Positions 7,017 to 7,176 of a stretch of 7,176 nucleotides of DNA are shown in pieces. Every line of letters starts with the position of its first letter. The stretch's first letter is position 1. Where the stretch lies: the NCBI GenBank assembly GCA_934754975.1, contig CAKVKI010000136.1:1-7176 (forward strand), in the 5' to 3' direction. The notes below the pieces were generated by a model that saw only the letters and a program-made list of their open reading frames with translations, ran no database searches and was not told the DNA's origin. The position numbers and the translations under genes were made by a program. The stretch comes from an uncultured Alistipes sp. Its GTDB lineage: Bacteria > Bacteroidota > Bacteroidia > Bacteroidales > Rikenellaceae.

Positions 7017-7176
7017 TTATTTATAAATCAGTCTCGACATACCGGAGAATACCTCTTCGGCGACTTCGGTCAGCTGCATGGCGGTCAGCGAGCGCACCTT
7101 GGCGTAAACCTGCTCCATCGTGTCCACGTCGTCGTGCGTCAGAAAACTTTTCCCGGCGCCGAGCATGTAGCCTTCG
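7017..7176 (-). CDS. C-terminal end of an M16 (insulinase-type) metallopeptidase
   Basis: Reverse-strand translation from the right edge gives 52 residues ending in TAA at 7019-7017; the start is outside the window. The visible tail reads MLGAGKSFLTHDDVDTMEQV, then AKVRSLTAMQLTEVAEEVF and a final SRLIYK. It matches the last helices and strand of M16 peptidases in Bacteroidota: a GKS segment, then a helix with the I/V-x-x-[IL]-T-x-x-[QD]-[LI] pattern before the domain's last helix, and a terminal LIYK. The zinc motif HxxEH would be several hundred residues upstream and cannot be seen, so activity cannot be judged. It is the first gene of the cluster that is visible, 4 bases ahead of the DJ-1-like gene. 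Confidence 0.75.
   Translation of the reverse strand, partial: EGYMLGAGKSFLTHDDVDTMEQVYAKVRSLTAMQLTEVAEEVFSGMSRLIYK

Overview
The window looks like a chromosomal segment from a Bacteroidota bacterium, most likely a GC-rich member of the Bacteroidales such as an Alistipes relative. The genus is an inference. The evidence is a tandem pair of secreted DUF3857/transglutaminase-fold proteins, a fragment with a TonB-plug-like C-terminus, a Bacteroidota-type promoter (TTTG, 19 bases, TAnnTTTG-like), weak or absent Shine-Dalgarno sequences, and a small MazG-like enzyme with the C-terminus usual for that phylum. There is no RNA gene, CRISPR array, insertion sequence or phage gene that I can see.

Left part (1-1288, + strand). 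The window opens inside a gene whose last 95 residues resemble a TonB-receptor plug domain. A 236-base spacer follows, carrying a good Bacteroidota promoter, and then a 253-residue exported protein with a short beta-rich N-terminal domain and a probable outer-membrane beta-barrel. The spacer and this gene are visibly more AT-rich than everything to their right.

Middle (1343-1727, - strand). A 106-residue MazG-like nucleotide pyrophosphohydrolase faces the barrel gene tail to tail. Just upstream of it, on the same strand, is a strong intrinsic terminator that closes the large gene cluster to the right.

Right part (1850-7176, - strand). Read in transcription order this is one dense cluster: the end of an M16 (insulinase-type) zinc peptidase, a DJ-1/PfpI-family protein, a class I O-methyltransferase, a DUF3857 protein with a degenerate transglutaminase fold, and a DUF3857 protein with an intact transglutaminase cysteine and histidine. 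Junctions are a 4-base gap, a TAATG stop/start, an 83-base gap that may hold a weak internal promoter, and an ATGA overlap. The perfect hairpin plus T-tract at 1691-1727 ends it. The two DUF3857 proteins both carry signal peptides and are probably translationally coupled, which suggests an active enzyme paired with an inactive paralogue in the periplasm or at the outer membrane. The DJ-1-like protein and methyltransferase have no export signal and should be cytoplasmic, so any link between them and the exported proteins is shared transcription rather than an evident pathway.

Most of the window is ordinary housekeeping or accessory content for the phylum. The active/inactive transglutaminase pair is the most interesting item. 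I do not see a clearly new system.
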